A stretch of DNA of 44,914 nucleotides. Source: Paludibacteraceae bacterium. GTDB lineage: Bacteria > Bacteroidota > Bacteroidia > Bacteroidales > Paludibacteraceae. Numbering within the stretch: the first letter of the stretch is position 1; each line of letters begins with the position of its first letter. The notes below the pieces were generated by a model, which saw only the letters and a list, made by a program, of their open reading frames with translations, searched no databases and was not told the origin of the DNA. A program made the translations under genes and the position numbers. Location of the stretch: NCBI GenBank assembly GCA_016937795.1, contig JAFGVV010000022.1, positions 1 to 44,914 on the forward strand, given 5' to 3'. Shown here in pieces: positions 24,101 through 31,952 of the stretch.

Positions 24101-25266
24101 ATCATGAAGTGGCGGGGCCACTTAGTCGCTATTGCGAAATTACGGTGAGCGATACAGGTTCGGGTATTCAGGAAGATAAAATTGAAAAAATTTTCGAGCG
24201 TTTTTATCAGGTCGATCATACGCAGATGAATGTGAACTTTGGCACCGGTATCGGACTTCACCTGGCACGCACGCTTGTGGAACTGATGCATGGTAAAATT
24301 TTTGCCCGCAATCGTCATGATGGCGAAGGTTCGGAGTTTATCATTCGGCTTCCGCTGGGCAGCGATCATATTCCGGCTGCCGAACGCGAAACGCAGATTG
24401 AAGCATTGCCACATAAAATTACTGAGATTATTCAACTGGATGAGCAGGATGAAATGACTCCACAGTACAATGTGCGACCACGAACAAAATACCGCGTGCT
24501 GATTGTGGAGGACGAAAGCGATATCCGTCATTATCTGAGCAGCGAATTGTCTGATACATATCGCATCAGCGAATGTGTGAATGGTAAGGAAGCGCTTGAA
24601 TTTATCCTGAAGGAAAAGCCTGATTTGGTGATCAGCGACGTGATGATGCCGGAAATGGACGGCATAACGCTTTGTAAAAAGCTGAAATCGAATGTAAATA
24701 TCAATCATATTCCGATCATTTTGCTCACAGCCCGTTCGAGCGACGAGGACAAAGCCGAAGGTTTCGATATAGGCGCCGATGCCTATGTGGCCAAACCTTT
24801 CAATCTTGAACTTTTGCGCAAGCGAATTGCCAATATTCTCGAAAACAGAGAACGTCTCGAACTGAAACGTGGCGATCAGACGAATCCGAACATTCCGCTG
24901 ATAAAACAGGTGGTTTTAAAGTCGTCGGATCAGATTTTGCTTGAAAAAATTACGCGCATTATCAATCAGAATATCGATAATCCTGATTTGAATGTGGAAA
25001 TGCTTGCCGAAGGAGTGGGTATGAGTCGCGTACACATGCACCGCAAACTCAAGGAGCTGACCAATCAGTCGGCGCGCGATTTTATTCGCACCATACGTTT
25101 GCGTCAGGCTGCCGAATTACTTTCGAATCAGAAACTTACAGTATCGGAGGTGGCTTATGCGCTTGGATTCAGTAATTTGTCGCATTTTTCGAATACTTTC
25201 CGTGAGTTTTACGGTGTTTCGCCCAAAGAGTTTGGAGAAAATGGCCGAAAAGCAAATAACTCTTAA
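21166..25266 (+). CDS. Hybrid two-component system sensor/regulator (HTCS)
   Basis: This is a one-protein signalling system that binds oligosaccharide in the periplasm and activates PUL genes. From ATG 21166 it has 1,366 residues. The order is signal peptide (to LRAQ), then two seven-bladed propellers built from repeats such as FIWIATEDGLNRYDG and LWVGTDNDGLYAID, and a Y_Y_Y domain. A membrane helix follows (23527-23592), then HisKA with phospho-acceptor histidine in NISHEIRTP (codon 23692). The HATPase domain has NILSNAFKFTPENG and GTGIGLHL. The receiver has VEDESD and phospho-acceptor aspartate in VISDVMMPEMDG (codon 24637). A C-terminal AraC-type HTH contains LGFSNLSHFSNTFREFYGVSPKEF. An upstream ATG at 21049 would add a 39-residue extension through the promoter box. 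It is divergent from GH95-GH43 and upstream of GH76 and GH125, its likely targets. Confidence 0.93.
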   Translation: MRQFNIFLLTTFIFCLFSGSLRAQTGSFYSTDNVLSNSLINNIYQDSRNFIWIATEDGLNRYDGVRFNVYRNRRNDAGTLKNNYVRTVFEDSKGRFWVGCINGLMRYDRGTDSFTEIPIYFRNQIVEPHITSVIETPEGEILVSTSGGGIIRPNKDFSAFTVDENLFPHLCSRYLVKIFRDSEGFLWVASENQGLNRINMQNMQIETFRAPVSIGSNQISDIEEDTEGSIFVGTLTGGLFRFDKTTQKFVSVPYRNPEVVLPVKSLLFDKQRGLLVGTDGRGIMYLNRNSGKLDDYRIQNAQFDFSKTKIHALFTDKNHNLWTGLFQKGVFLAPNHPNKFRYWGAKSFYQNVIGASCVMSVLRDENQMLWVGTDNDGLYAIDPQGKSSHYELKASPNGVSGTVMGILNDGSASLWLASYLDGLVQFDKRSGRSKNFREQLSGFQYHTSAGRAMTLAAGTKNDIWVGTNGAGVLVFDKSLQKYVKQYLFHEEDSSGIANNWVNILRNDGDTLMWVGTYGGVSSIDLRNDKITTYRIKGGVLPGNIVYAVARDKQGKMWFGTTEGLAAFDMKKNVSKHYTIDDGLPGNVICGILEDERSNLWISTHTGIAQFVKTENRFLNYYAYDGLQGNEFSMGAAFKSADGELVFGGVGGVSAFYPAQIVNRRAPIEVQLTGLYVFDKPVVQGQKSGRFVITDKFIIDTEKIRLSHKDNMFSFEFSTFDFGAPGRVFYRYRMEGLNDQWITTEQGTNRISFTNLGYGHYKLRIKAVVDNSESEEKVLNIIIYPPWYLSWFAKLIYFLLFVALVWGVYRFITERLQHKQEMLRREHIEQVNEGKLQFFINISHEIRTPMTLIISPLEKLLTEHPDPAKLQVYQLMYRNAQRILRLINQMLDIRKIDKGLMFVKMRETDMVGFIDDLMTTFDYQAKKRNISFGFLHEMNHLPVWLDLNNFDKVLVNILSNAFKFTPENGGIVIKLTTGADHEVAGPLSRYCEITVSDTGSGIQEDKIEKIFERFYQVDHTQMNVNFGTGIGLHLARTLVELMHGKIFARNRHDGEGSEFIIRLPLGSDHIPAAERETQIEALPHKITEIIQLDEQDEMTPQYNVRPRTKYRVLIVEDESDIRHYLSSELSDTYRISECVNGKEALEFILKEKPDLVISDVMMPEMDGITLCKKLKSNVNINHIPIILLTARSSDEDKAEGFDIGADAYVAKPFNLELLRKRIANILENRERLELKRGDQTNPNIPLIKQVVLKSSDQILLEKITRIINQNIDNPDLNVEMLAEGVGMSRVHMHRKLKELTNQSARDFIRTIRLRQAAELLSNQKLTVSEVAYALGFSNLSHFSNTFREFYGVSPKEFGENGRKANNS

Positions 25267-25418
25267 AAGGATATAAGGAATGTAGATTGTATGTGACCTT
25301 TTTGCCTGCAATGTGTATCAGCAATTATGATTGCTGTTGGTTTTACTTCGGTGAATACTGCGATACAGCTTGTATTTGCAAAATCTAATTATCAAAATAA
25401 AGTTTATAATCGATCTAC
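25267..25418 (+). promoter_or_regulatory. HTCS-GH76 intergenic region with inverted repeat
   Basis: CAGCAAT (25319-25325) and ATTGCTG (25330-25336) form a perfect 7-bp inverted repeat around TATG, about 80 bases upstream of the GH76 start. Downstream, TTGTATTTG near 25371-25379 resembles a -7 box with one base missing. This fits an operator-plus-promoter layout for the GH76-GH125 pair, though the palindrome could equally be a small hairpin. Confidence 0.35.
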
Positions 25419-26591
25419 ATGAAACACATTTCTTTTGCATTTCTTTTTGTCCTGATAATAACAGGTTGTAGTGCCGCCCGTAAAGCGGAATTGTCGAACA
25501 TTGCGAAAGCACAAACTACGCTCGATTCGGTATATCGTCATTACAGCGTACAGAATACAACGCTTTTGAGAGAAACATTTCCTTTCAACAGCGATTATGC
25601 AGCTACTTATCTCGACAATCAGGATCAGGCCAAACCGAATCCTTACGCTTTTTTGTGGCCATATTCGGGAAGCTTGTCGGCAGTAAGTTCAATCATGATG
25701 CATAAAAAAACGAAGGATGCGGAAAGTTATCTTACAGCAAAGGTTCTGCCCGGATTGACACATTATTTCGATACTGCCCGATCGCCTTTTGCTTATGCTT
25801 CGTATATCAACGATGCGCCGCCATCCGATCGTTTTTACGACGACAATGTGTGGTTGGGAATTGATTTTACAGAGTTGTATCTGCATACTTCGAAAGCTGA
25901 ATATCTTGAAAAGGCCAAACTTATCTGGAAATTTATCGAAAGTGGTACGGATGAAAAACTCGGAGGTGGTATTTACTGGTGCGAGCAATCGAAGAAAAGT
26001 AAAAACACCTGTTCGAATGCTCCTGGAGCGGTTTATGCGCTGAAATTGTTCGAGGCAACAAAGGATAGCAGCTATTTCAATCAGGGAAAAGCCCTGTACG
26101 AATGGACCAAAAATACGCTTCAGGATAAAAATGATTATTTATATTTCGACAATATAGGTCTGAATGGCCGTGTGCAAAAACGAAAATATGCTTACAACAG
26201 CGGACAAATGATACAGGCGGCTGCTTTGTTGTATAAAATTACCCGCAAAAAGGAATATCTGGTGGATGCGCAAAATATTGCACAATCGGCACACAATTAT
26301 TTTTTCGAAGATTTCAGCGCAGCCGATGGCAATAAAATGAAACTTCTGAAAAAAGGTGATATCTGGTTTACAGCCATTATGTTTCGTGGATTTGTAGAAC
26401 TGTATCATTTGGATAAAAACAAAACTTATTTGCAGGATTTTGAACAGAATCTGAATTTTGCATGGAAAAATATGAGAGAACAAAACGGCCTGTTTAACAG
26501 CGACTGGAGCGGACAAACCAAAGATAAATCGAAATGGTTGCTCACACAGTTTGCTATGGCCGAAATGTATGCCCGAATGCCTGAATTATAA
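25419..26591 (+). CDS. GH76 endo-alpha-1,6-mannanase, lipoprotein (probably periplasmic)
   Basis: This is a predicted retaining alpha-1,6-mannanase cutting the backbone of fungal or mycobacterial-type mannan. The 390-residue product has a lipoprotein signal with lipobox ITGC (C17) and an (alpha/alpha)6-barrel. The diagnostic adjacent catalytic aspartates lie in RFYDDNVWLG (D141, D142), followed by GGGIYWCEQ and KNTCSNAPGAVYAL. Residues after C17 (SAARKA) lack acids. In Bacteroidetes the surface export signal is an acidic run at +2 onwards, so this enzyme is more likely to face the periplasm. It is followed after 22 bp by the GH125 gene, with which it probably forms an operon. Confidence 0.88.
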   Translation: MKHISFAFLFVLIITGCSAARKAELSNIAKAQTTLDSVYRHYSVQNTTLLRETFPFNSDYAATYLDNQDQAKPNPYAFLWPYSGSLSAVSSIMMHKKTKDAESYLTAKVLPGLTHYFDTARSPFAYASYINDAPPSDRFYDDNVWLGIDFTELYLHTSKAEYLEKAKLIWKFIESGTDEKLGGGIYWCEQSKKSKNTCSNAPGAVYALKLFEATKDSSYFNQGKALYEWTKNTLQDKNDYLYFDNIGLNGRVQKRKYAYNSGQMIQAAALLYKITRKKEYLVDAQNIAQSAHNYFFEDFSAADGNKMKLLKKGDIWFTAIMFRGFVELYHLDKNKTYLQDFEQNLNFAWKNMREQNGLFNSDWSGQTKDKSKWLLTQFAMAEMYARMPEL

Positions 26592-26613
26592 TAAACACTT
26601 CAAATAATATTTT

Positions 26614-28119
26614 ATGAAAACACCTTCTCACATGATTAAAAAATGTATGACCATTATGGTTATGAGTGCTTTTGTACTTACAGCGCAGGCTGGCGTGCAA
26701 AGTTCTAAAAAATCGACGCGCTCGAAGAAAGCAGCAAAAACGATTGTGGCCGATAACACACAGGTATATGTGTCGCAGCGTCCCAAACCTGAAAGCCGCC
26801 TTTTTGTGTCGAAAGCAGTGGACGATAAAATTATTGCCATCAAAAAAGTGCTGAAAAATCCGCGTCTGGCCTGGATGTTCGAAAACTGTTATCCAAACAC
26901 CATCGATACCACAGTGCGCTATTACAGTGCCAATGGCGAAGATGATGCGTTGGTTTATACAGGTGATATTCACGCCATGTGGTTGCGCGACTCGGGTGCG
27001 CAGGTTTGGCCATATCTCGATTTGGCTAATCAGGACCCAAAACTTAAAAGCATGCTTCGTGGCGTTATTCTGCGACAATTCAAATGTATCATTATCGATC
27101 CGTATGCCAATGCATTTCTCGATCCGCACGATCCGAATCCTGATCATCAGTGGATGACTGACATGACCGATATGAAACCAGAATTGCACGAGCGCAAATG
27201 GGAAATCGACTCACATTGTTATGTGATTCGTTTGGCACATGAGTATTGGAAAGAAACGGGAGATGCTTCAGTGTTTGGCGATTTGTGGTTGAACTCTATT
27301 AAACTTACTTTGCAAACATTCAAGGAACAACAAAAGAAAGACGGTCATGGTCCTTATGTGTTCCAGCGCAAAACGGAACGTCAGCTCGATACCATGTCGA
27401 ACGGTGGCAAGGGACATCCGGTAAATCCCGTGGGTCTGATTGCTTCTGCATTCCGTCCGTCGGACGATGCTACAACTTTTCAGTTCCTTATTCCTTCTAA
27501 CTTTTTTGCTGTAACTTCGCTTCGCAAAGCTGCCGAAATTCTGAAATCGGTTAACAAGGATGAAAAGCTGGCTAACGAATGTACTGCACTTGCCGAAGAA
27601 GTGGAAACTGCTTTGCAGAAATATGCTACATTCAACCACCCGAAATACGGAACTATTTATGCTTACGAGATTGATGGTTTTGGCAATCAGCTTTTTATGG
27701 ACGATGCCAATGTGCCAAGTTTATTAGCAATGCCTTATCTGGGCGATGTGAGCGTAAATGATCCTATCTATCAGAATACACGCAAATATGTTTGGAGCAC
27801 CGATAATCCTTACTTCTTCAAAGGTAAAGCCGGCGAAGGAATTGGCGGTCCGCACATTGGTTACGACATGGTTTGGCCTATGAGTATTATGATGAAAGCC
27901 TTTACAAGTCAGGATGATGCCGAAATTAAAGCTTGTATCGAAATGCTTATGACTACCGATGCCGGTACCGGTTTTATGCACGAGTCGTTCCACAAAGACG
28001 ATCCGAAAAATTTTACACGCGCATGGTTTGCATGGCAGAATACGCTTTTCGGTGAGCTTATTGTGAAACTTATCGATGAAGGCAAACTGGATTTACTCAA
28101 TAGTATTACAGTGAAGTAA
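26614..28119 (+). CDS. GH125 exo-alpha-1,6-mannosidase
   Basis: This enzyme releases single mannose units from alpha-1,6-mannosides by an inverting mechanism, likely in the periplasm. The 501-residue product has a signal peptide (about 1-26, ending TAQA), a lysine/serine-rich linker, and the GH125 (alpha/alpha)6 domain. Family blocks include TGDIHAMWLRDSGAQVWPY (from 117), WEIDSHCYVIRLAHEYW, GNQLFMDDANVPSLLAMPYLG, GPHIGYDMVWPMSI and HESFHKDDPKNFTRAWFAWQNTLFGE. Length is typical. A second ATG at 26632 is a possible start. The pair GH76-GH125 is a hallmark of alpha-mannan loci in Bacteroidetes, which is the main reason for the substrate call. A terminator follows. Confidence 0.92.
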   Translation: MKTPSHMIKKCMTIMVMSAFVLTAQAGVQSSKKSTRSKKAAKTIVADNTQVYVSQRPKPESRLFVSKAVDDKIIAIKKVLKNPRLAWMFENCYPNTIDTTVRYYSANGEDDALVYTGDIHAMWLRDSGAQVWPYLDLANQDPKLKSMLRGVILRQFKCIIIDPYANAFLDPHDPNPDHQWMTDMTDMKPELHERKWEIDSHCYVIRLAHEYWKETGDASVFGDLWLNSIKLTLQTFKEQQKKDGHGPYVFQRKTERQLDTMSNGGKGHPVNPVGLIASAFRPSDDATTFQFLIPSNFFAVTSLRKAAEILKSVNKDEKLANECTALAEEVETALQKYATFNHPKYGTIYAYEIDGFGNQLFMDDANVPSLLAMPYLGDVSVNDPIYQNTRKYVWSTDNPYFFKGKAGEGIGGPHIGYDMVWPMSIMMKAFTSQDDAEIKACIEMLMTTDAGTGFMHESFHKDDPKNFTRAWFAWQNTLFGELIVKLIDEGKLDLLNSITVK

Positions 28120-28178
28120 TACTGTAAATCTATAGAATATGTGAAAGGAGTTGTCGTAGAGATAGCTCCTTTTTTTTT
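28102..28178 (+). terminator. Terminator region after GH125
   Basis: A first hairpin, AGTATTAC (28102-28109) with GTAATACT (28116-28123), overlaps the GH125 stop codon. A second, AAAGGAG (28144-28150) with CTCCTTT (28166-28172), runs into a T-tract reaching 28178, a clear intrinsic terminator. It separates the HTCS-linked block from the sigma-factor-linked block. Confidence 0.8.
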
Positions 28179-28242
28179 GTTATGTGATGCCTGCTTGTCA
28201 GATAATGGCAAAAGCATTTTCAATGAAATACAAAAAATAGTT

Positions 28243-28250
28243 TATATTTG
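28243..28250 (+). promoter_or_regulatory. Bacteroidetes -7 box (TATATTTG) upstream of the ECF sigma gene
   Basis: TATATTTG matches TAnnTTTG and would start transcription near 28256, about 70 bases before the sigma factor ATG. It suggests the sigma gene is made from a housekeeping promoter. Confidence 0.45.
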
Positions 28251-28328
28251 TACTTTCATTTGAAGAGCAGCGTTTTTTCGAACTTTTTAGATGACAAACA
28301 AACTGAATGTTAATCGATTGCTGAATTA

Positions 28329-28910
28329 ATGACGGAGAGAGAATATATTTTACAATTGCAGAATGGCTCAAACGAGGCATTCGAGTTTTTGTACAAAACA
28401 TATTCGCCAAGGCTTTACGGTTTTGTGTTAAAGCTTACACATTCGTCGGATATGGCCGACGAGGTGGTGCAGGAAACTTTTATAAAGATTTGGGAAAATC
28501 GCCGGACTATTATGCCCGATCTTTCGTTTAAATCCTATGTGTTTATGATTGCCCGTAACCATGTCATCAATGTGTTTCGTCGTCAGACGGTTATTACAAA
28601 TCTCGAAGAGTATAGGGAATATCAGAACGATATTTCGCTGAGCGAAAATAATTCGGAGAAACAGACCGAAGCAAACGACTTAAAAGCATATATAGAGAAA
28701 GCAAAAAAGCATCTGACGCCCCGTCAGCTTCAGATTTTTGAACTGAGTAAGGAAAAAGGTTTGTCGAATCAGGAAATTGCCGACCTGCTTAAAATATCGA
28801 AACAATCAGTCAAAAACCAGCTTTCAGCCTCATTACATACATTACAATCCTACTTTAATTCCCGAATGTGGGCTTTACTGCCCCTGCTTTATTATTATTT
28901 CAACGAATGA
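28329..28910 (+). CDS. ECF-type RNA polymerase sigma factor
   Basis: This is an extracytoplasmic-function sigma factor expected to direct transcription of the adjacent susCD genes when released by the FecR protein encoded further on. The 193-residue product has sigma region 2 (about 16-60: FEFLYKTYSPRLYGFVLKL, DEVVQETFIKIWENRR), a short linker, and region 4 (about 127-178: LTPRQLQIFELSKEKGLSNQEIADLLKISKQSVKNQL), the Bacteroidetes RpoE-like group. Unusually, the next gene is not the anti-sigma factor: a secreted LamG protein lies between. Start choice is supported by the -7 box at 28243-28250. Confidence 0.93.
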   Translation: MTEREYILQLQNGSNEAFEFLYKTYSPRLYGFVLKLTHSSDMADEVVQETFIKIWENRRTIMPDLSFKSYVFMIARNHVINVFRRQTVITNLEEYREYQNDISLSENNSEKQTEANDLKAYIEKAKKHLTPRQLQIFELSKEKGLSNQEIADLLKISKQSVKNQLSASLHTLQSYFNSRMWALLPLLYYYFNE

Positions 28911-29166
28911 TAAAGCGAACATTAAATCATTTATTTGTTTTAATTCGGGACTGTCTCAAAGGTTTTTATTAGCTTTCTGTTTGGTTTGATGCCAGCCCCC
29001 TTGTCTGAAATTTTCCTGAGAAATTTCTTTCCTGCGAAAAGATTTTGTAAAACATCAAAAGTTTTATGGTACGTTTCGGACATGAAATTGTAATAGCATA
29101 TAAGCGCCTGAATTCAGTGTGCTTGCAAACACAATTTCTTAATTAAAAATCTTAAAATCAATTCGC
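28911..29166 (+). other. 256-bp spacer upstream of the LamG gene
   Basis: No coding frame of note and no exact TAnnTTTG box were found, which fits a promoter read by the ECF sigma encoded just upstream, though no known -35/-10 pair can be named. GAAATTT and AAATTTC (about 29006-29025) can form a small hairpin, and GTGTGCTTGCAAACAC near 29118-29133 is a loose dyad. Confidence 0.4.
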
Positions 29167-30783
29167 ATGAAAACTCTCTATTCATTTTTGGTGGCATCGC
29201 TTTTATGTTCGATGCAGCTTTTCGCAGCTCCTTCAACGGGTCTGCAATTTTCGGGAACAGCCACAAGTTTTGTCGATCTTGGTCAGCAAACGGCTTTTAC
29301 ACCTGTCGAACTTACACTCGAAGTGTGGGCGAACTATCAGGTGCTCAATGGTGGCGGTTATATTATCTCAAACGAAGGATTCAGTCCCAGCAATCACGGT
29401 TATTCATTACGTTTGTCGGGCTCAAAACTCGAATTTGCTTACGGACACACCGATCAGTGGCCAAGTATTATAAGTTCGTCGGACGTTAGTACCAATACCT
29501 GGTTTCATGTGGCAGTAACTTACACCGCAACCGAACTGAAATTATATATCAATGGTGTGCTCGATGCAACAGTGCCTGTAACCACTCCAATGGGTGTTAC
29601 GAATGCCAAAACATATTTGGGCGAAGGTCCGACTTGGGCGAATCGTCGTTTCATCGGACAAATTGCCGACTTACGTATCTGGAATGTAGCCCGCACTGCT
29701 ACTGAAGTAGCCGCTGATATGAACAATACACTTACAGGAACCGAAAGCGGACTTGTGGCTGCATGGAAAATGAACGAAGGTTCGGGCAACAATGTGGCTG
29801 ACATCAAAGGTACTCACAGTTTTACAAAACCTGCTGATGTGGCATGGTTTTTTCCAACCACCGAGCAGGAAATTGCAGTAGTAGCACCGGCAAAAGGTTT
29901 GATTTTCGATGCTACGAAAGCAAATAGTCTGGTCGATTTCGGTCAGGTTACGGCCATTGCCAATGCTACTGAGTTTACAGTAGAAGCACTTGTAAATTAC
30001 AATTCGGCCAACAGTGCGTATATTTTATCCAACGAAGGTTCTACTGAAGAACTGGGCGAACAGGGTTTCTCACTTCGCATGGAAAACGGACGTATCAACT
30101 TTACAGTAGGTGCCAATACGCGTCAGTGGGTAGGCATTACAGCGCCTGCAGCGGCTACTCTGAATACATGGTATCATGTGGCTGCTACTTTTAGTGCAAG
30201 TGCCATGAAGTTATATGTCAATGGTTTGGAGGTCGCTTCGCTTGCCAGTCCTGCTCCAATGACTGCATCGGCTCAGAATCTTATTATGGGTGATGGCTCA
30301 ATGTGGCAGGGACGCAAACTCGATGGTAGTCTCGGATATGTGCGCGTGTGGTCGATCGCAAAATCGAAACAGGAAATCAGAGACAATGTAAATACTTATG
30401 TAGTTGGCGACGAAGCTAATTTGCTGGCTGCATGGAACAATGATGTGATGAATGCCACTGTATTGGCCGACAAGAAGAATGTTGCTCAGGGAGCTATCGG
30501 TGCCGATGTGGCTTGGTTTGGTTTTACAACCAATACTCAATCGCTGAAAAATAATTCGGATATTGAAGCTTTGTTTGTAGATAAAAACATGACCATTACA
30601 AACAAAACAAACGGTTTGGTAAACTGGAATATTTACAGTGTTTCAGGACAAAAGGTAATGAGCGGAACAACAAAATCGGGTGAAGTGGCTGAAATGCAAC
30701 TTCAAAGCCTGTCGGGTTCGTATATACTTCGTGCGGTAGCCGAAGATGGCTCGTCGATGACCAGACGTTTTATCATGCAATAA
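29167..30783 (+). CDS. Double LamG/concanavalin-like lectin protein with T9SS sorting domain
   Basis: This is a predicted surface-displayed carbohydrate-binding protein with no catalytic domain seen. The 538-residue product has a signal peptide (1-20, ending LFAA) and two jelly-roll LamG_3-type domains. These lie at about 24-230 (FTPVELTLEVWANY, NTWFHVAVTYTATELKLYINGV, GQIADLRIWNVART) and about 244-455 (the same blocks repeated: ATEFTVEALVNY, NTWYHVAATFSASAMKLYVNG, GSLGYVRVWSIAKS). A type IX C-terminal sorting domain at about 465-538 (WNIYSVSGQKVMSGTT, then SGSYILRAVAEDGSSMTRRFIMQ) predicts outer-membrane export. It lies between the ECF sigma and FecR genes. It may help capture mannan for the SusCD complex, but the ligand is unknown. 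Confidence 0.82.
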   Translation: MKTLYSFLVASLLCSMQLFAAPSTGLQFSGTATSFVDLGQQTAFTPVELTLEVWANYQVLNGGGYIISNEGFSPSNHGYSLRLSGSKLEFAYGHTDQWPSIISSSDVSTNTWFHVAVTYTATELKLYINGVLDATVPVTTPMGVTNAKTYLGEGPTWANRRFIGQIADLRIWNVARTATEVAADMNNTLTGTESGLVAAWKMNEGSGNNVADIKGTHSFTKPADVAWFFPTTEQEIAVVAPAKGLIFDATKANSLVDFGQVTAIANATEFTVEALVNYNSANSAYILSNEGSTEELGEQGFSLRMENGRINFTVGANTRQWVGITAPAAATLNTWYHVAATFSASAMKLYVNGLEVASLASPAPMTASAQNLIMGDGSMWQGRKLDGSLGYVRVWSIAKSKQEIRDNVNTYVVGDEANLLAAWNNDVMNATVLADKKNVAQGAIGADVAWFGFTTNTQSLKNNSDIEALFVDKNMTITNKTNGLVNWNIYSVSGQKVMSGTTKSGEVAEMQLQSLSGSYILRAVAEDGSSMTRRFIMQ

Positions 30784-30860
30784 ACTGAAATAATCAGTCT
30801 GTACCGGTCAGCAAAATGATCGGGAAATAATTCGAAAACAAATTTCACAAACTTATTCTC

Positions 30861-31856
30861 ATGGAAAAAAACAAATTATTTGAATTGCTGTCGGCTTACA
30901 TAAAGCAAAAAAATGCAGGCCCGCAAAGCAGCGAGATGAAAAAAGTCATTCGTCAGACTTCCGATGAGGAATTGGGTGATGTTTTATCCGGTTTGTGGAA
31001 CGAATTCGAACTGACTGAGAACTACGATGCCGAGCTGAAAGCAAATTATAAAGCCATCGAACGCAGAATCAGAAACAAACATATATGGTTCAAAACCCGA
31101 CAGATAGTAAAATACGCTGCGGTGTTGCTTTTGCCTGTTTTATCATTGCTTTCGGCCTGGCTTCTTATCGAACGTAGCAATGTGCGACCTGAAAATTCAG
31201 TATTCTCGGTAAGCGTTGCTCCGGGCGAATCGTCGAAAGTACGCCTTCCCGATGGCAGTGAAGTGAAACTGAATGCTGAATCGGAAATCACGTTTTGCAA
31301 CAATTATCAGGAGAATAAACGCATGCTGCAACTGAAGGGTGAAGCCGTATTCAAAGTGGTCAAAAACAAAAAAATGCCTTTTGTGGTCACTACCGAATAT
31401 CTCGATGTGGAAGTGCTGGGAACTACTTTCAATGTAAAAACATACGAGTCGGATAATTTACACGAAGTGGCTCTGGTCGAGGGAAGTGTAAAACTCAGCA
31501 CACGACATAACAATACTGAGAAAAGCATTTATCTTGAACCTAACCAAAAGGCAGTTTTCAATAAATCGACCGGAACGCTTAGTGTGAAACCTTTCGAGGC
31601 AGAGAGTGACCTGGCATGGACAAAGGGAATTCTGGTATTTCATGGCAGGTCGCTGCTCGAAATTAATCACGAACTCGAGCGTAAATTTGGCGTGGATATT
31701 CGTATGAATTATCCCGAAATTGAGAAGGATTTGTTTACCGGAACTTTCGATAATAATTCTATTGAAGATGTGCTCGATATACTCCGCATTCACTATGGTT
31801 TCGATTATCGCATCAACCAGAAAACGGTGACAATTTATCCTTCAGCTAAAAAATAA
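30861..31856 (+). CDS. FecR-type anti-sigma factor
   Basis: This inner-membrane regulator holds the ECF sigma inactive until a signal arrives from the TonB-dependent receptor. The 331-residue product has a cytoplasmic N-terminal part (1-80), one membrane helix (about 84-103: KYAAVLLLPVLSLLSAWLLI), and the periplasmic FecR domain (about 115-215). That domain holds VAPGESSKVRLPDGSEVKLNAES and GEAVFKVVKNKKMPFVV. It ends in a DUF4974-type C-terminal domain (about 255-325: GRSLLEINHELERKFGVDIR), which resembles an STN fold. It lies directly upstream of an STN-bearing SusC, the expected partner. Confidence 0.93.
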   Translation: MEKNKLFELLSAYIKQKNAGPQSSEMKKVIRQTSDEELGDVLSGLWNEFELTENYDAELKANYKAIERRIRNKHIWFKTRQIVKYAAVLLLPVLSLLSAWLLIERSNVRPENSVFSVSVAPGESSKVRLPDGSEVKLNAESEITFCNNYQENKRMLQLKGEAVFKVVKNKKMPFVVTTEYLDVEVLGTTFNVKTYESDNLHEVALVEGSVKLSTRHNNTEKSIYLEPNQKAVFNKSTGTLSVKPFEAESDLAWTKGILVFHGRSLLEINHELERKFGVDIRMNYPEIEKDLFTGTFDNNSIEDVLDILRIHYGFDYRINQKTVTIYPSAKK

Positions 31857-31952
31857 GTATTTAAAAGTCGTTGATATACAGTTTTATTTGAAGAATTGTG
31901 TGTCAGTACCCTTAAATCAGAATAAATAAAAATTGATTCAATAAATCTATTC

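Noticed and set aside
23983..24708. 241-codon minus-strand frame inside the HTCS gene
   Set aside because: Complete overlap with the kinase and receiver domains, which have intact motifs; composition is histidine- and phenylalanine-rich, typical of a reverse-complement shadow.
28948..28960. Possible insertion-sequence end (GGACTGTCTCAAA-type text)
   Set aside because: It resembles ends of some Bacteroidetes insertion sequences, but no matching inverted end, target duplication or transposase remnant is visible nearby.
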